From the NCBI GenBank assembly GCA_039888615.1, contig JBDQQS010000007.1: 64,000 nucleotides of DNA, one strand, 5' to 3'. Positions 54,796-63,441 of this stretch are shown here, piece after piece. Position 1 is the first letter of the stretch. Each line of letters opens with the position of its first letter. The stretch is from Flavimaribacter sp039888615 (GTDB lineage: Bacteria > Pseudomonadota > Alphaproteobacteria > Rhizobiales > Rhizobiaceae). The position numbers were made by a program, and so were the translations under genes. The notes beneath the pieces were generated by a model that was given only the letters and a program-made list of their open reading frames with translations, made no database searches and was not told where the DNA came from.

Positions 54796-56268
54796 ATGGC
54801 GCAGGAAATGTTGATCGGCGTCGATGTTGGAACAACAAGCGTCAAGGCGATCCTTTTCGATCTCGCCGGCGCCATTGTCGACCGCTACGCCGAACCATAC
54901 GAAACCATTCACGGCAAGCACGGCGTCGTCGAGCAGGATCCCGAGCTCTGGATGAAGCATATATTTGCTGCGCTTTCGCAATTTACCGCGAACCATGACC
55001 TTTCGGAGGTCAGGGCGTTGGGCCTGACGTCGCAGGTCAACACACATCTCTTTGTCGACGAAAACGGTAAGGCGCTCGCTCCGGCGATTGTCTGGCAGGA
55101 CGGACGCTGCGCCGATGTCGCCGCGCGACTGGACGAGCAGGTGCCGGTGGAAGACCGCATCCGCTGGTGGGGCACGCCACGCCCCATCGACGCCAGCCAT
55201 TGCATGAGCCGGATGGCGTGGATGTCCGAGAACCGGCCCGACATATGGGAAAAGACCCACTGGGTGATGCTGCCGAAGGACTATTGCATCCAACGTCTCA
55301 CCGGCGATGCCGTCTCCGATCAGATTGGCAATCTGGGGCTGGTTGATGCCGCGCTCGGCCCCATTCCGGACCTTTTCGCCCATGTGCCTGGCGCCGCCGA
55401 GCGCGTCGTGCCGCTGGCGCCGATGACGGCGATTGCCGGCAAGGTGCGCGCCGGCCTTCCCTGCGCCGGCATTCCTGTCGCCGTCGGCACGATGGACGCA
55501 TGGGCCGGCATGTTTGGCATCGGCGTTCCGGGAGCAGGCCATGCGATGTATCTGAGCGGGACGAGCGAAGTGCTCGGCATATTGTCCGGCGCCGTCCTGC
55601 CCTCGCCCGGCGTGATCGTCTTTCCTTCCTATGACGGGCTGACGCTGCACGCCGGACCGACCCAGTCCGGCGGCGAGTCGCTCAACTGGTGTTCGCGTCT
55701 ACTCGGCCATCCGCCCGAAACGCTTGCTTGCAAAGTGGAAGGGCTCGATTTCGATGCCCCCGCGCCGCTTTTTCTGCCGCACCTGCAGGGTGAGCGGGCG
55801 CCGCTCTGGGACATCCACACACGCGGTACTTTCCTCGGAATAGACAGCAGCGCGGGGCCGGCCGAAATCGCGCGCAGCGTGATGGAAGGCGTGGCCTGCT
55901 CGGCGCGCTGGGTGCAGGAGCGTTTGGAAGTCTCCGCCGACATGACCCCCGACACGATTAATTGCGGCGGCGGCGGGTTCCAATCCGATATCTGGAACAG
56001 CATCCGGGCGAATGTGCTCGACAAGCGCCTGAAGCGCGCGTCCGTGGGCGATCCGGGCGTGCTGGGCGCAGCGGGCATCGCCGCAGTCGCCACCGGGCTG
56101 ATGCCGGATCTTTCCAGCGCCTTCGCCAGCCTTGTCCAATTCGACCGCGTCTACGAGCCGGACGCGGCGCGTCGCGGCCACTATGACCGACTCTTCGATT
56201 TGTACAAACGGGCCTATGAGTCGACGAAAGATCTCAGTCATGCGCTGGTCGGTCTGCATGAGGTGTAG
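54796..56268 (+). CDS. FGGY-family carbohydrate kinase, xylulokinase-like
   Basis: A 490-residue sugar kinase. The phosphate-binding start is LIGVDVGTTSVKAILFDLAG, then AIVWQDGRCADVAARL, AVGTMDAWAGMFGIGV, PHLQGERAPLWDIHTRGTFLGI (the conserved xylulokinase/FGGY loop) and NCGGGGFQSDIWNSIRANVL. It phosphorylates a ketose or polyol imported by the downstream RbsBAC system; the precise sugar is open. The upstream region has paired GAAAATTGCA sites. Confidence 0.9.
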   Translation: MAQEMLIGVDVGTTSVKAILFDLAGAIVDRYAEPYETIHGKHGVVEQDPELWMKHIFAALSQFTANHDLSEVRALGLTSQVNTHLFVDENGKALAPAIVWQDGRCADVAARLDEQVPVEDRIRWWGTPRPIDASHCMSRMAWMSENRPDIWEKTHWVMLPKDYCIQRLTGDAVSDQIGNLGLVDAALGPIPDLFAHVPGAAERVVPLAPMTAIAGKVRAGLPCAGIPVAVGTMDAWAGMFGIGVPGAGHAMYLSGTSEVLGILSGAVLPSPGVIVFPSYDGLTLHAGPTQSGGESLNWCSRLLGHPPETLACKVEGLDFDAPAPLFLPHLQGERAPLWDIHTRGTFLGIDSSAGPAEIARSVMEGVACSARWVQERLEVSADMTPDTINCGGGGFQSDIWNSIRANVLDKRLKRASVGDPGVLGAAGIAAVATGLMPDLSSAFASLVQFDRVYEPDAARRGHYDRLFDLYKRAYESTKDLSHALVGLHEV

Positions 56269-56362
56269 TTGCGACAGGCGACAAAAGCCTTTTCGTGGAG
56301 AAGCCAATTGTATTAGGCTTAAAATATATATCGGGACCTATAGAATTTAACAGGAGAGGACT

Positions 56363-57289
56363 ATGCGCAAACTGATGAAATCAATAGCCTTGACGCTGGC
56401 TTCGGCCTTCGTGCTCGCCGCAGGCGCTAAGGCTGCCGAAAAGGTGGCGGTGATCACGCCGTATCTCGCTCAGCCGGGAACGCAATTCTATCTCGAAGGC
56501 TTCCAGACGGCGGCCGGTGAAAAGGGCTGGGACGTCAATGTCATCGATACGGCCGGTGACGTCGCCGCCGTCATCAGCCGCATCGAGGACGCCGTCAACC
56601 AGAATGTCGACGCGATTGTTATCAATGTTGATCCGACGCAGGTTGCAGCTGGCCTTGAGGTTGCCAAACAGGCGGAAATCCCGGTCATCGGCATGGATTC
56701 CGGCGCTGACGCTCTGCTTGTCACCAACGTCACCAGCAATGGCTACGCCATGGCTGCGGAAACCGCGACCTATGTCGCCGACCGGATCGGCGGGAAAGGC
56801 AATGTGGTGATGTTCGTCTTCGACCCGTTCCCGCCGGTCCAGATACGCGGCGTCATCGCCGATGCCGTGTTCGGGAACTTTCCCGATATCGAAGTGATCG
56901 ACCGGGTCACGCCCGATGTCCAGGACGGCGGCATCGCAGATTCCCGCGCCAAAATGGAGGCGATCCTCGCCGCCCATCCCGAAAAGGGCAGCATCGCAGC
57001 CGTTTGGGCGGCCTGGGACCAGCCGGCGCTCGGCGCCCTGCAGGCGATCGAGGATGCGGGCCGCGCCGATGAAGGCATCGTCATCACTGGCATAGACGCG
57101 AACCCGCAGGCGCAAGAGGCAATCGCCACCGGCGGCAATTTCGAGGCGTCCGTCGCTCAGGATTTCGTCGGCATCGGAACCGCGACCGCCGATGCGGTCG
57201 CCCGCACGCTTGCCGGAGAAACCATCAAGGAGCGCGCGATTTACGTGCCTGCAAAGCTCGTGACATCCGCCAACGTCGGCGGACAATGA
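56363..57289 (+). CDS. Sugar ABC transporter periplasmic binding protein (RbsB-like)
   Basis: A 308-residue type I periplasmic binding protein. Signal peptide MRKLMKSIALTLASAFVLAA, cleavage near AKA. Core segments are VAVITPYLAQPGTQFYLEGF, DAIVINVDPTQVAAGLEVAKQAEIPVIGMDSG, and GIVITGIDANPQAQEAIATGG. Pentose or polyol ligand likely. GGAGAGGACT precedes the ATG. Followed by a hairpin and rbsA-like gene. Confidence 0.9.
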   Translation: MRKLMKSIALTLASAFVLAAGAKAAEKVAVITPYLAQPGTQFYLEGFQTAAGEKGWDVNVIDTAGDVAAVISRIEDAVNQNVDAIVINVDPTQVAAGLEVAKQAEIPVIGMDSGADALLVTNVTSNGYAMAAETATYVADRIGGKGNVVMFVFDPFPPVQIRGVIADAVFGNFPDIEVIDRVTPDVQDGGIADSRAKMEAILAAHPEKGSIAAVWAAWDQPALGALQAIEDAGRADEGIVITGIDANPQAQEAIATGGNFEASVAQDFVGIGTATADAVARTLAGETIKERAIYVPAKLVTSANVGGQ

Positions 57290-57299
57290 CCGAAAGCAC

Positions 57300-57326
57300 G
57301 GCTGGCGGGCGCATGTCCCGCCGGCC
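57300..57326 (+). promoter_or_regulatory. Intercistronic hairpin after the RbsB-like gene
   Basis: GGCTGGCGGG and CCCGCCGGCC form a 10-bp stem (one G-U wobble) with a 7-base loop. It lies 10 bases beyond the binding-protein stop. Likely an mRNA-stabilising element that keeps binding protein in excess. Confidence 0.6.
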
Positions 57327-57338
57327 GTTTCCACAGCT

Positions 57339-58838
57339 ATGACTTTCCTGAAACTTGACCATGTGACGAAACGCTACGGGTCTGCCGCGGCGCTCGATAA
57401 CGCCAGTCTCGAGATCGAGGCTGGCGAGGTGCACGCGTTGATGGGCGAGAACGGCGCAGGCAAGAGCACCTTGATCAAGGTTCTGGCGGGCGTCGTGAGG
57501 CCGGACGATTGTTCGCTCCTCATAGACGGATCGAAGGTCGCGCTCGACGGACCCGATGATGCGGCCCGCCAGGGGTTTCGGTTCATTCATCAGGAACTCA
57601 ACATCGTTCCGCATCTCTCCGTGGCCGAGAACATCGTCATGGCCCAAGCCTATCCGAGGCGTTTCGGTCTCGCCGTCGACTGGCCACGCGTGCATGACAA
57701 GGCGCGCGCGGCGCTGGAGCGTCTCGACGTCGATCACATCGATACCCGCCGCAAGACGGCGCGGCTTTCGACCGGCGACCAGATGCTGGTCAAGATCGCC
57801 GCAACTCTCGTGTCTTCCGACGCGCATCCCGCCTGCCTCTATGTCATGGACGAACCAACGGCGGCGCTGACCGGGCAGGAATGCGACAAGCTCTTCGCCG
57901 TCATTGAGGGGCTCAAGCAGTCCGGCGCTTCGGTCCTTTTTGTTTCGCACCGGATGAACGAGGTCATGCAGATCTGCGATCGCGTGACGGTCTATCGGGA
58001 CGGCCGCACAATCGAGACCTCAAAAATCGAAGAGACCAGCCGCGATCGGATCATCGAGGCGATGACCGGCCGCGCAATCCGCGACACGTATCCGGAGCGC
58101 GCGCAAGCGCCTGCGAAGGAAATATTCTGCGCCGTCGAAAAGCTGCGCACGAAACATGTGAGCGGGTTGGAGTTCTCGCTGAAGCGGGGCGAAATACTCG
58201 GCGTCGCGGGCCTCGCCGAATCGGGACAGAGCGAAGTCCTTCACGCCTTTCTCGGCGACGAGAAACCGCTATCGGGCACGGTTGCGTTTCAAGGCAAGCA
58301 GTCGTTGCCGTCCGCTCCGTCCGTCGCCTGGAAACGGCGCATCGCCTTTGTCCCGCGGGAACGCAGGCGCGAAGGCCTGATGTTGCGACGGAGCATCGTC
58401 GACAACGCTGTTCTGCCGCATCTCGCACAGCTCGGATCCGGGCGCATCTTTTCCAGCAGGCGCAGGGAGCGCGCTCATACCGGCGCCATCGCGGAGCGCG
58501 TCAGGCTGAAATTCGACAGGCTCGGCCAGCCCTGCTACCAGCTCAGCGGCGGCAACCAGCAGAAGGTCGTCTTCGCAAGGGCCCTGGGCAAAACGCCGGA
58601 ACTGCTGCTGCTCGATGAACCCACGCGCGGCGTCGATGTGGGCGCAAAGTTCGACATCTATACGCTTGTCCGCGAACTCAGCGCAGCCGGCAGCACAACG
58701 ATCATGACGTCGTCCGACCTTCCGGAACTCATCGGCATGTGCGACCGGATTCTTGTCATGCGCGATCATCGTCAACACGCCATCGTCGAGACCGACGGCC
58801 TGACGCCCGCGCGGCTTCTACAGATGTTCTACGAATAG
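57339..58838 (+). CDS. Sugar ABC transporter ATPase (RbsA-like, two domains)
   Basis: A 499-residue ATPase with two nucleotide-binding domains. Domain 1: Walker A GENGAGKST near residue 36, degenerate signature RLSTGDQMLVKIA, Walker B YVMDEPTAALT. Domain 2: the Walker A is replaced by GLAESGQSEVLH as usual in this family, signature QLSGGNQQKVVFARAL, Walker B LLLDEPTRGVDVG. The arrangement is normal for RbsA/MglA/XylG. Ten bases before the permease gene. Confidence 0.93.
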   Translation: MTFLKLDHVTKRYGSAAALDNASLEIEAGEVHALMGENGAGKSTLIKVLAGVVRPDDCSLLIDGSKVALDGPDDAARQGFRFIHQELNIVPHLSVAENIVMAQAYPRRFGLAVDWPRVHDKARAALERLDVDHIDTRRKTARLSTGDQMLVKIAATLVSSDAHPACLYVMDEPTAALTGQECDKLFAVIEGLKQSGASVLFVSHRMNEVMQICDRVTVYRDGRTIETSKIEETSRDRIIEAMTGRAIRDTYPERAQAPAKEIFCAVEKLRTKHVSGLEFSLKRGEILGVAGLAESGQSEVLHAFLGDEKPLSGTVAFQGKQSLPSAPSVAWKRRIAFVPRERRREGLMLRRSIVDNAVLPHLAQLGSGRIFSSRRRERAHTGAIAERVRLKFDRLGQPCYQLSGGNQQKVVFARALGKTPELLLLDEPTRGVDVGAKFDIYTLVRELSAAGSTTIMTSSDLPELIGMCDRILVMRDHRQHAIVETDGLTPARLLQMFYE

Positions 58839-58848
58839 GATTCGATCG

Positions 58849-59811
58849 TTGCTCAGCCTTGTTCGCCGCTTCGGCACCCTCATCGGCTTTTGCGCCATCA
58901 TCGTGTTTTTCTGGACGCAGCTGCCGGACACATTCATGACGCCGCGAAACATGCTGAATATCTCGCAGCAGATCAGCATGCTTGCCGTCGTGGCCTTCAC
59001 CATGACGATTGTCATGGTCATGGGCGATTTCGACCTCAGCGTCGGGTCCATGGCCAGTCTGGCGGGTGTGGCGGCGGCGATCGTCTTCAGCCATGACTAT
59101 CCTGTCTACGCCGGCGTCGCCGCAGCCCTTGCGGTCGGCGCCGTGGGGGGTCTCTTCAACGGTTTCCTCGTCAGCTATGTCGGCATATTGCCTTTCGTCG
59201 CGTCGCTCGGCACGCTGACCATGTTCAGCGGCGCCGCCTTTCTGGTGAGCGGCGGCAAGACCATTTTCGGCCGCGATATTCCTTCCGCGTTCAGCGGTTT
59301 CGCGCGCAGCGGCATTTCGCTCGAGTGGCTGGGATTGCAGCCCCTGTACCTGCCCTATCTTACGATCCTTGCCATCACAGTACTCATTCTTGTCTGGATC
59401 GGCCTGGAGCATACGCCCTATGGAAGGCGGCTTTATGCCATCGGCGGCAATTACGAGGCGGCGCGGCTCGCCGGCGTCAAGGTTCGGATACTTCGCATGT
59501 CAGCCTTCGCCCTGACCGGGCTTGGCGCCGCCACAGCCGGACTCATGTACGCCAGCCGGGTGGCCTCGGCGAATCCGACCCAGGGCAGCGGGCTGATGCT
59601 CGATGCGATCGCCGCCGTCTTCCTCGGAATGACCATGAGCGAGGAAGGAGAGCCTCGCGTATTTGCAACGCTGGTTGGAGTTCTCACACTTGGCGTGCTC
59701 GACAACGGACTGACCCAGATGAGCGTCGACAGCTACGTCCGCGAAGTGCTGGTCGGCGCGATTGTCGTCCTGGCGGTCGCCACATCCAGCATCGGAAAGC
59801 AGCGCGCCTGA
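58849..59811 (+). CDS. Sugar ABC transporter permease (RbsC-like)
   Basis: A 320-residue inner-membrane permease with about ten helices. The family motif TIVMVMGDFDLSVGSMASLAGVAAA is present, then GLFNGFLVSYVGILPFVASLGTL, TPYGRRLYAIGGNYEAARLAGVKV and a DAIAAVFLGMTMSEEG segment (GGTS-like loop altered to GMTM). The start is TTG with AGGA eight bases upstream. Ends two bases before the convergent GH43 stop. Confidence 0.92.
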   Translation: MLSLVRRFGTLIGFCAIIVFFWTQLPDTFMTPRNMLNISQQISMLAVVAFTMTIVMVMGDFDLSVGSMASLAGVAAAIVFSHDYPVYAGVAAALAVGAVGGLFNGFLVSYVGILPFVASLGTLTMFSGAAFLVSGGKTIFGRDIPSAFSGFARSGISLEWLGLQPLYLPYLTILAITVLILVWIGLEHTPYGRRLYAIGGNYEAARLAGVKVRILRMSAFALTGLGAATAGLMYASRVASANPTQGSGLMLDAIAAVFLGMTMSEEGEPRVFATLVGVLTLGVLDNGLTQMSVDSYVREVLVGAIVVLAVATSSIGKQRA

Positions 59812-59813
59812 TT

Positions 59814-61421
59814 TCAACGCGGCGCGTAGTCGAAACGGGAGAAGTCGGCGTTTATGGCCGACCCGCTCGTGTCGAACGCCGCCATGCCGACGAAAGCGCC
59901 GGTAAACGATGCATGTTCGCCGCGACCACCCTCGTCCGAAATCACGCTGGCGTCGAGAACAGGCCCGACCTGTTTCCAGTCCTCGGAAGCTGAAGCGCGC
60001 CAGAAAAACCGGAGTTCGCCAAGATCGACCTCAAGAGCGAGTTGCACCGGTCCGCCGGCGGGCAGCTGAACTGGCTCATCAAGCGGAAACTCGAGACGGC
60101 CGTCCGGCCAGTCGCCCGGACAACTCAGGATCGTCAGAACCCGGCCGAGTTCCTCATACCAAGTGACAGCCAGGAAGTGGAACTTGTGGCGATTGTAGTA
60201 GTGGGTGAGACCGGCAGCCTGCTGGATGGTTTCCGGTGCAAACGAGATTTCCGTCTCGGCGCGAAACACGAAATGTTCCTGACGCCGCGCCACCAGCGCC
60301 TGCTCGAACCAGCTTCCGATCGATTCCCGGGCGTGCAGACGCAGCGCGCTTCCGGTCATGGAGAACAGTTTTTCCGGTTCGGGCGAACGCAGCCACTGGA
60401 ACTCCGGCGGTAGCTGATCGCCGTCGAAAATCCTGTGAACCGCTCTCGCGGGTTCCGGATCGACGAGCGGATCCTCTGTCGCCACCTCTACAAAGGGTTT
60501 TATGCCGCCTTGCGACAGATAGAGCCATCCATCGTCGCGCCATTCGCAGCGCTGGATCGCCGTTTCACGCCCCAGCGGCGAGCGCCTCGTTCCGGGAAGC
60601 GGTCTCGAACACAGGTGCGTATGAAACACGAGGCCGGTTGGCGTTTCGACGATCTGGCCGTGTCCGGCCCGCTGCAGCGCGGCGTCAGGCGCATTTGCTG
60701 AGGTGATCAGAAACGTATCGGGATGGATCTCGTACGGTCCGTCGATGGACCGTGAACGCGCCATGGTGACGGCGTGGTCGTATCCCGTCCCGCCTTCAGC
60801 GACGGTCATGTAGTACCAGCCCTTTCTCTTGAACAGATGCGGGCCTTCCACCAGTCCGTGCAAGCTTCCCTGGAAGACGTTTTTCACCGGCCCGACCAGC
60901 TTGCCCGCATCCGGATCATATTCCTGCAGCAGGATGCCAGCGAAGGCCGGATGCTTCGGACTGCCGCCTACCGAATTGGACCGGTGATTCCACAGCATGT
61001 TCATGAACCATTTGCGGCCATCATCGTCATGAAACAGCGACGGATCGAAGCCCGAGGAATTGATATGGACGGGATCCGACCATTCGCCTTCAATCGTCGG
61101 AGAGGTGACGATGTAGTTGTGCGCGTCTTTGAAGTTGCCGTCGAGCCTTTTCACGTCCGTATAGACAAGCCAGAACAGACCGTCGGCATAGGACAGACAC
61201 GGAGCCCACACACCGCATGAATCCGGATTGCCGCGCATGTCGAGCTGGCTTGCCCGCTCCAGCGGACGCCTGACCAGATTCCAGTTCACGAGATTGCGGG
61301 AGTGATGAATTTGCACGCCCGGATACCACTCGAACGTCGATGTGGCGATATAGTAGTCGTCACCGGCGCGGCAGATCGACGGATCGGGGTTAAAGCCGCG
61401 AAGCACCGGATTGAAAATCAT
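59814..61421 (-). CDS. GH43-family beta-xylosidase/alpha-L-arabinofuranosidase
   Basis: A 535-residue glycoside hydrolase. The five-bladed propeller begins FNPVLRGFNPDPSICRAGDDYYI (Asp13, general base). Asp126 (SSGFDPSLFHDDDG) and Glu192 (LVEGPHLFKRKG, general acid) complete the catalytic trio. C-terminal residues about 340-535 form the beta-sandwich of XynB-type (GH43 subfamily 11-like) enzymes. No signal peptide, so it acts in the cytosol on imported xylo- or arabino-oligosaccharides. Start MIFNPVLRG, 7 bp after the AKR gene, forms an operon with it. Confidence 0.93.
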   Translation of the reverse strand: MIFNPVLRGFNPDPSICRAGDDYYIATSTFEWYPGVQIHHSRNLVNWNLVRRPLERASQLDMRGNPDSCGVWAPCLSYADGLFWLVYTDVKRLDGNFKDAHNYIVTSPTIEGEWSDPVHINSSGFDPSLFHDDDGRKWFMNMLWNHRSNSVGGSPKHPAFAGILLQEYDPDAGKLVGPVKNVFQGSLHGLVEGPHLFKRKGWYYMTVAEGGTGYDHAVTMARSRSIDGPYEIHPDTFLITSANAPDAALQRAGHGQIVETPTGLVFHTHLCSRPLPGTRRSPLGRETAIQRCEWRDDGWLYLSQGGIKPFVEVATEDPLVDPEPARAVHRIFDGDQLPPEFQWLRSPEPEKLFSMTGSALRLHARESIGSWFEQALVARRQEHFVFRAETEISFAPETIQQAAGLTHYYNRHKFHFLAVTWYEELGRVLTILSCPGDWPDGRLEFPLDEPVQLPAGGPVQLALEVDLGELRFFWRASASEDWKQVGPVLDASVISDEGGRGEHASFTGAFVGMAAFDTSGSAINADFSRFDYAPR

Positions 61422-61428
61422 GGCTGCC

Positions 61429-62424
61429 TCAATTCCTCCTCTGTGCCGCGACGGCGGAAAGTCGGACATTCACTTCCCGCGAGAACCAGTCGATCTGCGT
61501 CAGTTCTTCGATCGAAAAATCGACATGCTTCATCGCCATCACGCAATCGACCACCTGCTCAGGCCGGGTGGCGCCAATAAGCGTCGACGTCATTTTGCCT
61601 CCCCATAAAATCCATGCAAGCACCAATTGCGCAAGAGACTGGCCTTTGCCGGCCGCAATACCATTCAATCTTCTCACGTTGTTCAAAAGACTGTCCTGAA
61701 AGGACGCGGCGTTTGGCGGCATTGCGGACACGGATCCGTCCTGCAGTGCGCGGGAGAGATTTCTGCTTGTCAACAGACCCTGGGCAAGCGGTGAAAAGAC
61801 GATCGAGCCAATGCCGTTCTCGTCGAGAGTCGTCATCAGTTCCCTGTCATCCATCCAGCGGTCGCCGGAAACGTGTCTGGGCTGGTAAACGAGGCAGGGT
61901 GTGCCGAGCTCTTTAAGGATATCCACCGCTTCGCGTGTTGACTTGGTGTCATAGGCGGACAGTCCGACATAGAGAGCCCTGCCCGAACGCACGATGTGGT
62001 CGAGCGCTGACATGGTTTCGTCCAGAGGCGTTTTCGAATCCCGCAGGTGTGTGTAGAAAATGTCGACATAGTCGAGGCCCATCCGTCGAAGACTGCGGTC
62101 GCAACTCGCCACCAGGTGCTTTCTGCTGCTCCGTACGGCGTGATTGTTGGATGAGGCGCCGAAGCCGGCTTTGACAGAAATCACAAGTTCATCACGAATG
62201 TCGCGAAAATCGGTTCGCAATATCTCGCCAAAGATTTCTTCGGCCGAGCCGGGCGAGGATCCGGCGCCGGCGTTGAGATCGTAATGGGTTATCCCCATAT
62301 CAACCGCCTGCCGGCAAACCGCCTGCTTGATGTCGAAGGGAATATCGGGTCCGAAATTGTGCCATAGTCCGAGGGACAATGCCGACACGCTCAACCCCGA
62401 ATTTCCACATTGTCGATATGACAT
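61429..62424 (-). CDS. Aldo/keto reductase-family protein lacking the catalytic Tyr
   Basis: A 331-residue AKR of the YghZ/AKR14 type. Three of four catalytic residues are visible: Asp49 (THYDLN), Lys85 (VISVKAGF) and His125 (IFYTHL). At the Tyr position of the family DLANNYGPPPGSAEE motif the protein has DLNAGAGSSPGSAEE, so residue 54 is Ala. The rest of the fold and cofactor segment (STLIGATRPEQV) are intact. It may be inactive as a reductase or have a different role. ATG at 62424 lies inside a perfect palindrome. Operon with the GH43 gene downstream. Confidence 0.85.
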   Translation of the reverse strand: MSYRQCGNSGLSVSALSLGLWHNFGPDIPFDIKQAVCRQAVDMGITHYDLNAGAGSSPGSAEEIFGEILRTDFRDIRDELVISVKAGFGASSNNHAVRSSRKHLVASCDRSLRRMGLDYVDIFYTHLRDSKTPLDETMSALDHIVRSGRALYVGLSAYDTKSTREAVDILKELGTPCLVYQPRHVSGDRWMDDRELMTTLDENGIGSIVFSPLAQGLLTSRNLSRALQDGSVSAMPPNAASFQDSLLNNVRRLNGIAAGKGQSLAQLVLAWILWGGKMTSTLIGATRPEQVVDCVMAMKHVDFSIEELTQIDWFSREVNVRLSAVAAQRRN

Positions 62425-62435
62425 CCTGTCATATC
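62415..62435. promoter_or_regulatory. Perfect palindrome over the AKR start codon
   Basis: GATATGACA-tcc-TGTCATATC, a 9-bp perfect inverted repeat with a 3-bp spacer. It includes the ATG of the AKR gene. It could be an operator or an RNA hairpin hiding the start codon. Confidence 0.55.
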
Positions 62436-62701
62436 TGTCTTCGGCTGGTCGCCACATCATTAAAACACTTTTGCTTCCCGTAATAAAACACCGGGAATCT
62501 GAAATCGATTTTCTAAAACAGGTGGCCGGAATTATTCCGGCGATGGCATCATCAGTCCCCCGCCAAACGCCTGATCCCGCCCGCAGTCCTGCAAAACGCA
62601 GACTGGTCGCCCGTATGTCGCCGCCTGCCTGACCTCCCCACCTCAACTCTGGATGGATTAGCCCGAAAGGCAATTCAACCTGCATATCTGGAAATCGAGT
62701 G
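62436..62701. other. Intergenic region between the RraA-like gene and the AKR-GH43 operon
   Basis: No gene can be supported in these 266 bases. It holds an inverted repeat TTCCCG (62475-62480)/CGGGAA (62492-62497) with an 11-bp spacer, and three copies of TAAAACA at 62461, 62484 and 62514. A promoter for the AKR-GH43 operon is probably here. Confidence 0.4.
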
Positions 62702-63433
62702 TCAAGTGCAATCATCCGACCGTTCTGCAAGCCAGGCCTCGAATGCCTGTCTGGCGCTTTCGCTGGTCGGGGGATACAGACCAATGACCGGCGCGCCCTT
62801 GAGCACCTGCTCCGTGGCGAACTGCTCGAACCGCTCCATCCGGGCGCATTCCTCGGCGATTTCTGCAGTCATGTGCGCCGGAATGACGACGACGCCTTCA
62901 CCATCGCCAACGATTGTGTCGCCGGGAAACACCGCGACCCCGCCGCATCCGATCGGCACATTCAGGTCGCACGCTTCGTGCAGCGTCAAGTTCGTAGGGG
63001 CGGACGGCCGATTATGATAACAGGCTATCTCCAGCGTCTCGATGACCGGACTGTCGCGAAACCCGCCGTCGGTGACGACGCCGGCGCACCCGCGAATCAT
63101 CAACCGGGTGACAAGAATGGACCCTGCAGAGGCCGCGCGCGGATCGTTGCGGCTGTCCATGACCATGACATGGCCTTCAGGACATTGCTCCACCGCAACC
63201 CGTTGCGGATGCTCGGGATTCTCGAACACGGATATGCCGTTTCTGTCTTCCCGCGCCGGTATGTAACGTAACGTATAGGCGGGTCCGACCATGTTTGTCG
63301 TCGGTTTCGAAAGCGGCCGCACATCCTGGATGAACTGGTTCCGCAATCCCGTTTTGAAAAGCGCCGTGCAGATCGAGGCCGTACTGACCCGCTGCAGGAT
63401 CTGCGATGTTCTCTCTTCGAGTGTTTCCGACAT
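62702..63433 (-). CDS. RraA-like/HMG aldolase family protein
   Basis: A 243-residue protein of the RraA/4-hydroxy-4-methyl-2-oxoglutarate aldolase superfamily. Central GCAGVVTDGGFRDSPVIETLEI (with the conserved Gly and Arg-Asp of the metal-pyruvate site) and GDTIVGDGEGVVVIP are diagnostic. C-terminal helix ends AFEAWLAER. Next to a sugar-acid dehydratase, an aldolase role on a keto-acid product is more likely than RNase E regulation (inference). Start MSETLEE is chosen for GAGG six bases upstream; an in-frame TTG (63445) overlaps the previous stop. Confidence 0.88.
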   Translation of the reverse strand: MSETLEERTSQILQRVSTASICTALFKTGLRNQFIQDVRPLSKPTTNMVGPAYTLRYIPAREDRNGISVFENPEHPQRVAVEQCPEGHVMVMDSRNDPRAASAGSILVTRLMIRGCAGVVTDGGFRDSPVIETLEIACYHNRPSAPTNLTLHEACDLNVPIGCGGVAVFPGDTIVGDGEGVVVIPAHMTAEIAEECARMERFEQFATEQVLKGAPVIGLYPPTSESARQAFEAWLAERSDDCT

Positions 63434-63441
63434 GGGCGACC

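Noticed and set aside
57339..58838. Broken second ATP site in the RbsA-like protein
   Set aside because: The altered second Walker A (GLAESGQSEVLH) is normal for RbsA/MglA-type ATPases.
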